Source: a bacterium (GTDB taxonomy: Bacteria; Pseudomonadota; Gammaproteobacteria; Burkholderiales; Thiobacillaceae). Taken from it: a stretch of 64,000 nucleotides of DNA. The stretch lies in the NCBI GenBank assembly GCA_009772925.1, contig WOUQ01000005.1, forward strand, positions 248,001-312,000, given 5' to 3'. The notes below the pieces were generated by a model. The model saw nothing but the letters and a program-made list of their open reading frames with translations, was not told the DNA's origin and made no database searches. This document shows, piece by piece, positions 1 to 9,704 of this stretch. Every line of letters starts with the position of its first letter. Within the stretch, counting starts at the first letter, position 1. Made by a program: the position numbers and the translations under genes.

Positions 1-1779
1 CAGTTCATGCAGATCCTTGGCGCGCATCTTCATGGCGTCTTCTTTCAGCATTTCCAGCTTCTGCTCGGCGACTTCCAGCATCTTGTCGTTGGTGTTGTAG
101 TAGGTGGCAACACCGGCAACGTACTCGTCCATGATCTTCTGCAGACGGAACTGCAGCATCTTGGGCGTGATGTAGTTGGGGTTGACGTCGATGGCGGTGG
201 TGTAGTCCTTGAACTCCAGATAGGTACGCACCGGACGGTAGATGTCCTCGACCAGCTGTTCGACGGAGGTGTCGAGCTCGACCTTGAGGTCCTTGTTGTC
301 CAGGCAGTACTTGACCATGGCCTTGGCGGCCAGGCGGCCTTCGGTGTGGGAACCGGAAGAGAACTTGTGGCCGGAAGCGCCCACGCCGTCACCGGCGGTG
401 AACAGGCCCTTGACGGTGGTCATGCCACGGTAGCCCCAGCTCCAGCCCTTGGGCAGGTGAGCGGGAACGCCTTCGATCTCGGGATCGGCGGCGGTGGGAG
501 CACCGACGTCGGTGGGACCGGAAACCCAGATGCCGCAGCAGCCGGAGTGGCTACCCAGCAGGTAGGGCTCGGTGGGCATCAGCTCGGAGTTCTTCTTCTC
601 GGGCTCGACGTTCTCGCCAACCCAGATGCCGCACTGGCCGACGCACATGTCGAGGAAGTCTTCCCAGGCTTCGGCTTCCAGGTGCTTCACTTCGCGCGGG
701 GACAGAGTCTTGGCCAGGTTGCCCAGGGCGGTCACGGTGTCCATCCAGATCGGGCCGCGGCCTTCCTTCATTTCCTTCAGCATGACGTGGTTACGCAGGC
801 AGGAAGCGGGCACGGCAGCCTGGCCGTACGGGGGGTACTGGTCCAGCATGGCCTTGTTCTTGGTCAGATAGTCCTCGCCGTAGGCGTTGGTGGCGCGGGC
901 CTTGAACAGCAGGAACCAGGCGCCGACCGGGCCGTAGCCGTCCTTGAAGCGGCAGGGCACGAAGCGGTTTTCCATCATGGTCAGCTCGGCGCCGGCTTCG
1001 GCAGCCATGGCGTAGGTGGAACCGGCGTTCCAGACGGGGTACCAGGCGCGGCCGGTACCTTCGCCCACGGAACGCGGACGGAAGATGTTCACGCAGCCGC
1101 CGGCGGCCAGCAGGATGGTCTTGGCCTTGTACACGTGCAGGGTGTGGTTACGGGTGGAGAAGCCGACAGCACCGGCGATGCGGTTCTTGTCGTTCTTGTC
1201 GTTCACCAGCTTGACGATGAAGATGCGCTCTTCGATGCGGTCCATGCCCAAGGCCTTCTTGGCGGCCTCGGCGACGATCCACTTGTAGGATTCGCCGTTG
1301 ATCATGATCTGCCACTTGCCGGAACGCACGGGCTTGCCGCCGTCCTTCAGGGAGGGCAGGCCTTCGCCGATGGCGGCGGCGCCGTCGTGACGCTCGCCGT
1401 TGGCATCGGTCTTCCAAATGGGCAGGCCCCACTCTTCGAACAGGTGCACGGAGTCGTCGACGTTGCGGCCGACATCGTAGGCCAGGTCGTCACGGGTAAT
1501 GCCCATCAGGTCGTTGGAGACCATGCGGGCGTAGTCGGCGGGATCCTTGTCGTCGCCGATGTAGGTGTTGATGGCGGACAGACCCTGGGCCACGGCGCCG
1601 GAACGATCCATGGCGGCCTTGTCGACCAGCTTGATCTTCAGTTCCACGCCAGCTTCGGCCTTGGCGACCTCGGCCCAGCGCATGACTTCATAGGCGGCGC
1701 CACAGCAGGCCATGCCACCACCAATCATCAGGATGTCGACTTCTTCCTGGATGACGTCGGGATTTCCAAATTCAGCCAT
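1..1779 (-). CDS. aprA: Adenylylsulfate reductase alpha subunit (partial, 3' end beyond window)
   Basis: Minus-strand reading from ATG at 1779 gives MAEFGNPDVIQEEVDILMIGGGMACCGAAYEVMRWAE..., FAD-binding AprA; frame runs off position 1, which is why the ORF track omits it. Confidence 0.95.
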   Translation of the reverse strand, partial: MAEFGNPDVIQEEVDILMIGGGMACCGAAYEVMRWAEVAKAEAGVELKIKLVDKAAMDRSGAVAQGLSAINTYIGDDKDPADYARMVSNDLMGITRDDLAYDVGRNVDDSVHLFEEWGLPIWKTDANGERHDGAAAIGEGLPSLKDGGKPVRSGKWQIMINGESYKWIVAEAAKKALGMDRIEERIFIVKLVNDKNDKNRIAGAVGFSTRNHTLHVYKAKTILLAAGGCVNIFRPRSVGEGTGRAWYPVWNAGSTYAMAAEAGAELTMMENRFVPCRFKDGYGPVGAWFLLFKARATNAYGEDYLTKNKAMLDQYPPYGQAAVPASCLRNHVMLKEMKEGRGPIWMDTVTALGNLAKTLSPREVKHLEAEAWEDFLDMCVGQCGIWVGENVEPEKKNSELMPTEPYLLGSHSGCCGIWVSGPTDVGAPTAADPEIEGVPAHLPKGWSWGYRGMTTVKGLFTAGDGVGASGHKFSSGSHTEGRLAAKAMVKYCLDNKDLKVELDTSVEQLVEDIYRPVRTYLEFKDYTTAIDVNPNYITPKMLQFRLQKIMDEYVAGVATYYNTNDKMLEVAEQKLEMLKEDAMKMRAKDLHEL

Positions 1780-1797
1780 TTCTTTTACCTCTCTCGA

Positions 1798-2271
1798 TTA
1801 CTTGCGGATCAGTTCGGCGGGGTTGCCGGCGCGGAAACCGCCCGTGGTGTCACGGGTGAAGGAACCGACGGCCTCGATGTCGGCCAGCTTGGGCATGGGC
1901 TTGCCGCCGAAGGGATCGATGGAGCCTTCCGGGGTGGTGCGGATCGGGAACTTGAAGCGCTTCAGCACGCCATTGCGGAACTTGATGGTCCACATGATGG
2001 AGTCGGAACCGCGCAGGGGCTGCACGGAGCCGCCCAGGGGCACGACGTCGGCGTAGTGGCGGCATTCGATGGCCTGCTGCGGGCAGATCTTCACGCAGGA
2101 ATAGCACTCCCAGCACTGCTCGGGTTCCTGGTTGAAGGCGCGCATGGCGTGGCCGGTCTCGGAACCATCGCGGTCCAGTTTCATCAGGTCGTGCGGGCAG
2201 ATGTACATGCAGGCGGTCTTGTCCTGACCCTTGCAGCCGTCGCACTTGTCGGTACGGACGAACGTAGGCAT
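1798..2271 (-). CDS. aprB: Adenylylsulfate reductase beta subunit (ferredoxin-type 2x[4Fe-4S])
   Basis: MPTFVRTDKCDGCKGQDKTACMYICPHDLMKLD...CWECYSCVKICPQQAIECRHYADVVPLGGSVQPLRG. Confidence 0.96.
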   Translation of the reverse strand: MPTFVRTDKCDGCKGQDKTACMYICPHDLMKLDRDGSETGHAMRAFNQEPEQCWECYSCVKICPQQAIECRHYADVVPLGGSVQPLRGSDSIMWTIKFRNGVLKRFKFPIRTTPEGSIDPFGGKPMPKLADIEAVGSFTRDTTGGFRAGNPAELIRK

Positions 2272-2401
2272 TGATTTCACTCCTTGTTAGCTAACAACCC
2301 GCACGGTCTCCCGCGCGGCCCATTCAGTAAAACCGAGCCCCACCTTGGCCGGGGGGCGTATCGCGAATCCGCTTCCGGCGGGCTCGGTGTCCTAAATTCT
2401 T

Positions 2402-2469
2402 GGCTAGTGGCGAGTGGCAAGTCGCGAGTGGCCGGCATGCCACTTACCACTTACCACTCACCACTTGCC
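2402..2469. repeat. Large imperfect inverted repeat (31-bp arms, 6-nt loop) built of GTGGYRA-like heptads, just past the sat stop codon
   Basis: Left arm GGCTAGTGGCGAGTGGCAAGTCGCGAGTGGC; reverse complement of right arm GGCAAGTGGTGAGTGGTAAGTGGTAAGTGGC. Confidence 0.9.
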
Positions 2470-2472
2470 GCA

Positions 2473-3690
2473 TCAGGCGGCGGAATGCCCCTTCAGTTCC
2501 ACTTTCACGTTCTGCTCGGCGGTGAGGCCCTGGTAATACTTCTTCAGCACGGCGGCGACTTCCGGACGGCTGAATTCCACCGGCAGGTCCTGACCTTCGG
2601 AGAGCATGGCGCGCACCTTGGTTCCGGACAGCAGGATGCGGTCGTCCTTGGTATGCGGGCAGGTGCGCTGCGAGGCCATGCCGCCGCACTTGTTGCACCA
2701 GAAGGTCCAGTCGATGTTCATGTTGACGGTCTCCAGCGAACCCTTGGGGATATCGTCGAAGATCTTCTGCGCGTCGAAGGGGCCGTAGTAGTCGCCCACG
2801 CCGGCATGGTCGCGGCCGACGATGAGGTGCGAGCAGCCATAGTTCTGGCGGAACAGGGCGTGCAGCAGGGCTTCGCGCGGACCGGCATAGCGCATGTCCA
2901 GGGGATAGCCGGCCTGGATCACGGTGTTGGGGGCGAAGTAGTTGTCGATCAGGGTGGCGATGGCCTCGCTGCGCACCTCGGCGGGGATGTCGCCCGGCTT
3001 CAGGGCGCCCAGCAGGGAGTGGACCAGGACGCCGTCCATGGTCTCGATGGCGATCTTCGCCAGGTACTCGTGCGAGCGGTGCATCGGGTTGCGGGTCTGG
3101 AAGGCGGCGACGCGGGTCCAGCCCATTTCCTTGAACTTGGCGCGGGTCTCGGCGGGCGTCATGAACTGGTCGCCGTACTTGGCCTTGAAGCCGCCGTCGG
3201 ACAGCACCTTGACCGGGCCGGCCAGGTTGATGGGGCCCTGCTCCATGACCATCTTGACGCCGGGGTGGGCGACGTCGGTGGTCTTGTAGACCATCATGCA
3301 CTCGTGGCCCTTGTCGATGCCGAAGATCTCGGTGACCTTCATGGTGCCCATGATCTCGCCGGTCTCGCCGCTCACCAGGGCGACATCCTGGCCCAGGGAC
3401 AGGGTCTGCGCGGTCTGGGTGTCGGTGGACAGGGTGACGGGGATGGGCCAGAACAGGCCGTTGGCCATCTTGTAGCCGTCGCATACGCCCTGCCAGTCGC
3501 CGTGGGTCATGAAGCCTTCGAGCGGGGTGAAGCCGCCGATGCCCATCATGATCAGGTCGCCGGTCTCGCGCGAGGACATCTTGATCTTGGTGAGGGTCTG
3601 GGCGCGGGCCAGTTCGGCTTCGCGCGCGGCGCCTTCGAGCAGCAGAGGCTTCAGATCACCACCGCCGTGGGGGTTCACGAGACGGGACAT
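2473..3690 (-). CDS. sat: Sulfate adenylyltransferase (ATP sulfurylase)
   Basis: [20 protein letters not shown]...[13 protein letters not shown]...[17 protein letters not shown]; internal start chosen over the longer ORF. Confidence 0.96.
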   Translation of the reverse strand: MSRLVNPHGGGDLKPLLLEGAAREAELARAQTLTKIKMSSRETGDLIMMGIGGFTPLEGFMTHGDWQGVCDGYKMANGLFWPIPVTLSTDTQTAQTLSLGQDVALVSGETGEIMGTMKVTEIFGIDKGHECMMVYKTTDVAHPGVKMVMEQGPINLAGPVKVLSDGGFKAKYGDQFMTPAETRAKFKEMGWTRVAAFQTRNPMHRSHEYLAKIAIETMDGVLVHSLLGALKPGDIPAEVRSEAIATLIDNYFAPNTVIQAGYPLDMRYAGPREALLHALFRQNYGCSHLIVGRDHAGVGDYYGPFDAQKIFDDIPKGSLETVNMNIDWTFWCNKCGGMASQRTCPHTKDDRILLSGTKVRAMLSEGQDLPVEFSRPEVAAVLKKYYQGLTAEQNVKVELKGHSAA

Positions 3691-3942
3691 GCGGGCTCCT
3701 AGAACGTGTTGATTAGAAAAGGCTGATAAGCCGAATGGGCGGCGAGAATAACACCCCCCCCACCCCCTCACTAATCAGACTTATTTCTTTGCAAATAAAT
3801 TTTTTTTGGGAGTGCCTTGTCCGGATAGGTCCGGCTCAGGAATCCCTTCCACCGCGCGGCCTCCCCGGCCATCTCGCATCCCGCCTGGAGCCCGCTGCGG
3901 CGTGTGGCTAGAATGCGGGGCATGCGAGGAGCCCGGCCAAGG

Positions 3943-4653
3943 ATGCGAAAAACTTATCCGCTGCTATTGGTTTTATTGCTGCTGACCGGCTGCGCGGGCA
4001 CAAGTATCCAGCGCAAGGATGGCACTACATCCAACAGGGCTTTCTCGGTGGCCCATCTGGCCAAGACGGACGCGGACATCCTCAGCGAGCTCACCCAGAG
4101 GGAGGTGCTCAACGGTCTGCGCACGCTCACCGAGAAGCTCTATCGGCGCAACCCCCAGGAATACCGGAAAGTCGGCCTCGAATCGGTGGAGGCTGCCAGC
4201 GCCCGCCTGTTCGAGCAGGTGGCGAAATGGCAGTATTCGCCGCTCGCTCGCGCCGATTGGCAGGACGGTTTCCGCCAGGCCTTCCAGGAAAACTTCGAGG
4301 GAGACCGCGTTTACGCCTTCATGGGCGCCCTCACCAGCATGCTGATGACCGCCTACAACCACAAGACCGAGTTTTTCCTGCCCGACGATCTCTCGGCGCA
4401 GAAGCTCTACAACAGCGCGCGCAACATCGAGGTGGCGGTGTGGAAGCTGTCTTCGGCGAGAACGGGCCAGGGCGGGCGCTTTCTGCTCAGCAACAGCATG
4501 GACGGTGAAACACAGAACCTGTCCTTCGAACGCGAGTTCGGCAAGCTCATCGCCCAGCAGGACCTGCTCGCCTTGTATATGGAAGAGCGCTCACACCGCA
4601 CCATCAGCCGCGTCTTCCAGAGCATGACCAGTTTCGTCTTCCTGCCCATCTGA
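3943..4653 (+). CDS. Putative lipoprotein of unknown function
   Basis: MRKTYPLLLVLLLLTGCAGTS with a clear lipobox (LLTGC); remainder not recognised. Confidence 0.7.
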   Translation: MRKTYPLLLVLLLLTGCAGTSIQRKDGTTSNRAFSVAHLAKTDADILSELTQREVLNGLRTLTEKLYRRNPQEYRKVGLESVEAASARLFEQVAKWQYSPLARADWQDGFRQAFQENFEGDRVYAFMGALTSMLMTAYNHKTEFFLPDDLSAQKLYNSARNIEVAVWKLSSARTGQGGRFLLSNSMDGETQNLSFEREFGKLIAQQDLLALYMEERSHRTISRVFQSMTSFVFLPI

Positions 4654-4792
4654 TCCCGGTGCCAGGACTGGCAACCGGTGGCAGCCCGCGTGTTCGCGGT
4701 GGCGCCCTGGCCGGCGACAGGCCCTGAGACCACGTTCATGGCACGGTAACATGACGCGGCTAGACTCTCGCTTTTTCAGGAAGGTGGACGGT

Positions 4793-5245
4793 ATGGATCT
4801 GGTTCTCTGGCGCCACGCCGACGCCCAGGATGGCAGCCCGGACATGGAACGGGCCTTGACCGGCAAGGGCGTGGAACAGGCGCAACGGATGGCGGCCTGG
4901 CTCAACGCGCACCTGCCGAAATCGACCCGCGTGCTGTCCAGTCCGGCGGTGCGCGCCTATCAGACGGCCGACGCCCTGGAGCGGAAGTACGAAACCATTC
5001 CCCAGATCGCCCCCGGCGCCGATGCGGTACACGTCCTCGCCGCAGCCGGCTGGCCGGATGCCAAGGGCTGCGTGCTGGTGGTGGGGCATCAGCCGACCCT
5101 GGGCGAGGCGGCAAGTCTGCTGTTGTTCGGCGAGGCCCGCCCCCTGAGCATCAAGAAGGCGGGGCTGCTGTGGCTGACCAACCGCGTGCGCGGCGACCAC
5201 CCGCAGACGGTGCTCAAGGGCGCGATGACGGTGGAACTGCTGTAG
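4793..5245 (+). CDS. sixA: Phosphohistidine phosphatase SixA-like (histidine phosphatase superfamily)
   Basis: MDLVLWRHADAQDGSPDMERALTGKGVEQAQRMA...LVVGHQPTLGEAASLL; RHA motif. Confidence 0.88.
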   Translation: MDLVLWRHADAQDGSPDMERALTGKGVEQAQRMAAWLNAHLPKSTRVLSSPAVRAYQTADALERKYETIPQIAPGADAVHVLAAAGWPDAKGCVLVVGHQPTLGEAASLLLFGEARPLSIKKAGLLWLTNRVRGDHPQTVLKGAMTVELL

Positions 5246-5267
5246 CGAAGATCAAACCGTCGGCCTG

Positions 5268-6485
5268 TCAGTCCAGGCCGAGTTGTTCCACCCAGGCCAG
5301 GGCCTGCAGGTGGGCCTCGCTGACCTGCGCCGGGGTCAGCATGAGGGAGGTGGTAAGGTTTTCGAGTTGCTCCTCGTCGCCGCTCTCCACCGCTTCCACC
5401 AATGACAGGAAAGGCCCATAGAGGCCGCTGCGGTCCATCAGCGCATCGGCCAGGTTCTCCGAAATCACCAGCCGCTCCAGCACCTGATCCATGGGCATTT
5501 CCAGGAAGGCCGGCAGCAGGGAGAAGACGCCGACGATGAACAGGTTGTCCTGGTCCGCCTTGTTCAGGATGCGCTTGCCCAGTAACTCGCAGAGCCGGCC
5601 GCGGGTGATGGCGGTGCGCGACAGGGTCGGCGAGGTGGGCGAGTCACCCGCCGTCGCCAGCAACAAGGTGAGCCAGCGGTACAGCGGCTGCCAGCCCAGA
5701 ATGCTGACGGCGTGGCGAATGGACTGCACCTCGCAGGACAGGCCGAAGCCGGCCGAATTGATGTAGCGCAACAACTTGAAGGTAAGCGCCACGTCCTTCT
5801 TGAACAGCGCCTCCAGATCCTTGATGTCGGCGTTCTGGCGCACCTTGTCCAGCAGTTGGATGACAGTGGCGTGGCCGGGATTGATGATCTTGGCCACCAG
5901 ATTCTCGGGGCGCGCGAAGTAGTAGCCCTGGAAAAAATCGAAGCCCAGATCCCGGCAGTGACGGAACTGCTCCGGGGTTTCCACCTTCTCCGCCAATAGT
6001 TTCACCGGGTATTTGCGGATCGCGCGCACCATGCCAGCGAGATCGGCGGGATCGTGGGCCAGCACGTCGAGCTTGGCGTAGTTCGCCAGGGGCAACAGCG
6101 GCTCGGTCTCGGGCCGGTAGTGGTAATCGTCGAGGGCGATGCGGAAACCCGCCTGCTTCAATTCGCGGATGCGCGCCAGCATGTCGGGGGAAGCCTCGAC
6201 GGTCTCCAGCACCTCGATGACCACCTTGTCCTGCGGCAGCAGGGTGGAGAAGTCGGACATCAGCATGGAGGCGTCCATGTTGATGAACGCCAGTTTGCCC
6301 TTCAGCAGCCACTCCGTGCCCATATTGCAGAGCGTGTTGGAGATGACCGCCAGCCCGGCTTCCATGTGCGAGTCGATGCTGGCGCTCTGGGCGTGGGCGG
6401 CATGGCGGAAGAGCAGTTCATAGGCAATCAGTTGATGTTTGCCGTCGACAATCGGCTGCCGGGCAATATAGGCGTCGGTAATCAT
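5268..6485 (-). CDS. EAL + HDOD domain signalling protein
   Basis: MITDAYIARQPIVDGKHQLIAYELLFRH...LDDYHYRPETEPLLPLANYAKLDVL... followed by HDOD-like DIKDLEALFKKDVALTFKLLRYINSAGFGL. Confidence 0.9.
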   Translation of the reverse strand: MITDAYIARQPIVDGKHQLIAYELLFRHAAHAQSASIDSHMEAGLAVISNTLCNMGTEWLLKGKLAFINMDASMLMSDFSTLLPQDKVVIEVLETVEASPDMLARIRELKQAGFRIALDDYHYRPETEPLLPLANYAKLDVLAHDPADLAGMVRAIRKYPVKLLAEKVETPEQFRHCRDLGFDFFQGYYFARPENLVAKIINPGHATVIQLLDKVRQNADIKDLEALFKKDVALTFKLLRYINSAGFGLSCEVQSIRHAVSILGWQPLYRWLTLLLATAGDSPTSPTLSRTAITRGRLCELLGKRILNKADQDNLFIVGVFSLLPAFLEMPMDQVLERLVISENLADALMDRSGLYGPFLSLVEAVESGDEEQLENLTTSLMLTPAQVSEAHLQALAWVEQLGLD

Positions 6486-6533
6486 GACTCGGTCTGCTTG
6501 GAACCCGGGGCGTCGCGGCTGCGGGTGGGTGGG

Positions 6534-8423
6534 TCAACTGTTGATAAACAGGCTCATCGGGGTATCGGTCTTGACATTGGCCAGCAGCTCTTCCATGTCC
6601 AGCACCAGGACGATGGAGCCGTCTCCGGACAGGGTGGCACCGGCAATGCCCTTGGGTTTGATGTCCGACAGGGGCTTGATGACCACGTCGTCACGCCCTA
6701 CGAAACCATCCACCGCCATGATGAAGGTGCTGTCGGCGGCGTGCATGAGCACGCCGAATCCAGGCGCCTGCCTGGCCTCCCAGGCGATCAGGGTGGCGAG
6801 GCTGCGCACCGGCAGGACTTCGTCGCGCACCACCATGGTGGCGCGACCGGACACGCGTTGCACCTCGTCGGGCTTGATGGGGATGATTTCCCGCACCATC
6901 GACAGCGGCACGGCAAAGGACTGATTGTTGAGCCGCACCACCAGCACCGGCAGGATGGCCAGGGTGAGGGGCAGAGAGATGGTGAAGGTGGAGCCCTGGC
7001 CGGGCACCGACACCACGTCGATCTTGCCGTTGAGCTTGGAGATGTTGGTTTTCACCACGTCCATGCCGACGCCCCGCCCGGACACGCTGGAGATCTGGTC
7101 CTTGGTGGAGAAGCCGGGCAGGAAGACCAGGTGCAGGCTCTGGCGGTCGTCCAGGCCGTTCGCCGTCTCCGCGTCGAGGATGCCTTTTTCCACGGCCTTG
7201 CGGCGGAGGACGTCCGGACGCATGCCCTTGCCGTCATCGGAGATTTCTATATAGATATGATCACCCACCTGGCTCGCGGACAGGGTCACGATGGCCTTGG
7301 CCGGCTTGTTCGCGGCAGTCCGTTCCTCGGCGGTCTCGACGCCGTGGTCGACGGCGTTGCGCACCAGGTGCACCAGGGGATCGTTGAGATCCTCGATCAT
7401 GGTCTTGTCCAGCTCGGTCTCCTCGCCGGACAGCACCAGTTCCACGTCCTTGCCGAGCTGGCGGGCGAGGTCGCGGGCCAGGCGCGGGTATTTCTGGAAC
7501 AGGCGGCCGATGGGCTGCATGCGGGTCTTCATCACCGCGTTCTGCAGGTCGGACACCAGCAGGTCCAGCTGGCTCACCGCCGTATCCAGGGCCTTGAGGG
7601 TGTCCTGGTCGTTGCGGCCGTGCAGGATCTGGGTCTTGAGATTGGCGATGCGGTTCTTGGTGAGGCCGATCTCGCCCGACAGGTTGAGCACCTGGTCCAG
7701 CCGCGCCGTGTCGATGCGGATGGTGGTTTCCTTTTGCAGGGTCTGGGGCGGCGCCGCGCTCGATGCGGCGGCGCGCGATGGCGTGGGCAGATCCTGGGCA
7801 GGGGCGGGACGCGGCGGCGGGACAGCCGCCACCGGCCTGGCCGCCGCTTCGCTGACGGGCGCCGCCGCCGGGGCTGCGGGCACGCCGGTCAACGCGGCAT
7901 GCAGGGCATCCCAGTTGATGTCCTCGACAGTCGTCGCCGCGGCGGGCGCAACCGGGACGACTGGCGGGGTCGGCGCCTGCGGCGCCGCTTCCGCGGCTGT
8001 CGTCGCTGGAGCAGCCTGGCGCACCGGCAGATGGCCAGCCAGAGCGGCATCGAGCGCACCCAGCAGGGTGGTCTCGGCGGCCTGCGGCTGCACGCTCTGG
8101 CTCAGGGCGCCGAACATGTCACGCACCGTGGCGGTGGCGGCCATGATGATGTCCATCAACTCCGCCGAAAGATGCAGTTCGGCGTTGCGCAGCTTGTCGA
8201 ACAGGTTTTCCGTGCGGTGGCACAGGGTGACCAGGTTCTCCACGTTCAGGAAGCCGGCACCACCCTTGATGGTATGGAAGCCACGGAAGATGTCGTTGAG
8301 CAGCTCCCGGTCTTCGGGACGCTTTTCCAGTTCCACCAGCTTGTTGTCGACCTGGGAGAGCAACTCCCCGGCTTCGAGCAGGAAATCCTGCAACAACTCT
8401 TCCATACCGCCGAAGTCGCTCAT
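6534..8423 (-). CDS. cheA: Chemotaxis histidine kinase CheA
   Basis: N-terminal HPt (FRGFHTIKGGAGFLNVENL), VHLVRNAVDHGVE, SGRGVGMDVVKTNI, C-terminal CheW-like domain; Ala/Pro-rich linker. Confidence 0.96.
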   Translation of the reverse strand: MSDFGGMEELLQDFLLEAGELLSQVDNKLVELEKRPEDRELLNDIFRGFHTIKGGAGFLNVENLVTLCHRTENLFDKLRNAELHLSAELMDIIMAATATVRDMFGALSQSVQPQAAETTLLGALDAALAGHLPVRQAAPATTAAEAAPQAPTPPVVPVAPAAATTVEDINWDALHAALTGVPAAPAAAPVSEAAARPVAAVPPPRPAPAQDLPTPSRAAASSAAPPQTLQKETTIRIDTARLDQVLNLSGEIGLTKNRIANLKTQILHGRNDQDTLKALDTAVSQLDLLVSDLQNAVMKTRMQPIGRLFQKYPRLARDLARQLGKDVELVLSGEETELDKTMIEDLNDPLVHLVRNAVDHGVETAEERTAANKPAKAIVTLSASQVGDHIYIEISDDGKGMRPDVLRRKAVEKGILDAETANGLDDRQSLHLVFLPGFSTKDQISSVSGRGVGMDVVKTNISKLNGKIDVVSVPGQGSTFTISLPLTLAILPVLVVRLNNQSFAVPLSMVREIIPIKPDEVQRVSGRATMVVRDEVLPVRSLATLIAWEARQAPGFGVLMHAADSTFIMAVDGFVGRDDVVIKPLSDIKPKGIAGATLSGDGSIVLVLDMEELLANVKTDTPMSLFINS

Positions 8424-8436
8424 GTTCTTCTCCCTC

Positions 8437-9225
8437 TCAGAAACCCAGACTTTCGAGCAGGTCGTCGACCTGCTCCTGGCTGGTCACCACGTCGGACCGC
8501 CCGGTCGCGTTGACGACCGGACCATTGAGCAGGCCGGGATCCATGGCCTGGCGCTTGGCTTCCGGCGTGGTTTCGATCAACAGGGCGAGGAGTTGGGACT
8601 CCAGGTTCTGGGCCGCCTCCAGAACCTTCTTGATGACCTGGCCGGTGAGGTCCTGGAAATCCTGGGCCATGATGATTTCCATCAACTGGGCGTTGGTGGC
8701 CTCGGTCTGCTTGGGCATGTCGGCCAGGAAGGAACGGGTATCCAGCACCAGTTGCTTGAACTCCGCCACACCGAGCTGCTTGTTGAACATCTTGTCCCAC
8801 TTGCCGGCCAGATCCTGGGCGCTGCCACCCAGTTGCGTCTGGATGGGCCGGGCGATCTCGGCCGCGTTGAGGGCGCGTTCCGCCGCCTTGGCGGTCATGG
8901 CGGCAATGTAGTTGAGGCGGTCGCGGTTGTCGGGCAGCTGGCTTGCCACCTTCTCCAGGGTCTTGTCATAGCCGAGTTCGCGCAACAGGTTGTGCAGCCC
9001 ACGCGTCATCTGGCCCAGTTGCGAGAACACGCGTTCGGGACAGACGCCTTCCTGTGCGCTCCCCTCGCCCTCGGCAACCGCCCTGGCGATGCTGTCGAAC
9101 AGGTTTTCCAGTTCCGGCGTGTCGTTGTCGCGCGCGGGCCCGGCTTCCGCCTTCGCCGGTTCCGGGGCGGCCGCGGCGGCGATACTGTCGAACAGCGCTT
9201 CCAGTTCAGGAGAGTCACCGCTCAT
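8437..9225 (-). CDS. cheZ: CheY-P phosphatase CheZ
   Basis: MIIMAQDFQDLTGQVIKKVLEAAQNLE signature and C-terminal QEQVDDLLESLGF. Confidence 0.93.
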   Translation of the reverse strand: MSGDSPELEALFDSIAAAAAPEPAKAEAGPARDNDTPELENLFDSIARAVAEGEGSAQEGVCPERVFSQLGQMTRGLHNLLRELGYDKTLEKVASQLPDNRDRLNYIAAMTAKAAERALNAAEIARPIQTQLGGSAQDLAGKWDKMFNKQLGVAEFKQLVLDTRSFLADMPKQTEATNAQLMEIIMAQDFQDLTGQVIKKVLEAAQNLESQLLALLIETTPEAKRQAMDPGLLNGPVVNATGRSDVVTSQEQVDDLLESLGF

Positions 9226-9265
9226 GCTTGCTCCTTGTGGGTGATTCGGCCCGCATCACATTCCA

Positions 9266-9655
9266 TCACATTCCATATTTCTCGAAGATCTTGTTCATCT
9301 TTTCCTCGAGCGTGGCGGCGGTAAACGGTTTCACGATGTACCCCGAGGCGCCGCTCTGAGCAGCCTCGATGATGTTTTCCTTCTTGGCCTCGGCGGTAAT
9401 CATCAGCACAGGCAGATGCTTGAGGGTCGCATCGGCACGGATGGCACGCAGCAGTTCGATGCCGGTCATGACCGGCATGTTCCAGTCGGTCACCACGAAC
9501 TGGAAATTGCCGCCCTTCAGCTTCTGCAGGCCGACGGAACCGTCCTCGGCCTCGTCGACGTTGGTATAGCCGAGCTCCTTGAGCAGGTTGCGCACGATCC
9601 GGCGCATGGTGGAAAAGTCGTCCACCACCAGGAATTTCATGTTCTTGTCGGCCAT
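9266..9655 (-). CDS. cheY: Chemotaxis response regulator CheY
   Basis: [39 protein letters not shown]...[15 protein letters not shown]. Confidence 0.97.
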   Translation of the reverse strand: MADKNMKFLVVDDFSTMRRIVRNLLKELGYTNVDEAEDGSVGLQKLKGGNFQFVVTDWNMPVMTGIELLRAIRADATLKHLPVLMITAEAKKENIIEAAQSGASGYIVKPFTAATLEEKMNKIFEKYGM

Positions 9656-9704
9656 CGCAAATCCTCTTTATCCGCCAGTCCGCAGCATTGTACCCACCGG
9701 GTCG

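Noticed and set aside
7-2274. 755-aa plus-strand ORF
   Set aside because: Antisense to aprA/aprB; low-complexity GC-rich antisense translation, a codon-bias artefact
3751-3770. Poly-C tract (8 C, then A, then 5 C) upstream of sat
   Set aside because: Could be phase-variable in principle, but it is short, interrupted and without supporting evidence
6054-8513. 819-aa plus-strand ORF (and the overlapping 677-aa ORF at 7291-9324)
   Set aside because: Antisense to the EAL/HDOD gene, cheA and cheZ; no recognisable domains, His/Gly/Gln-rich shadow ORF
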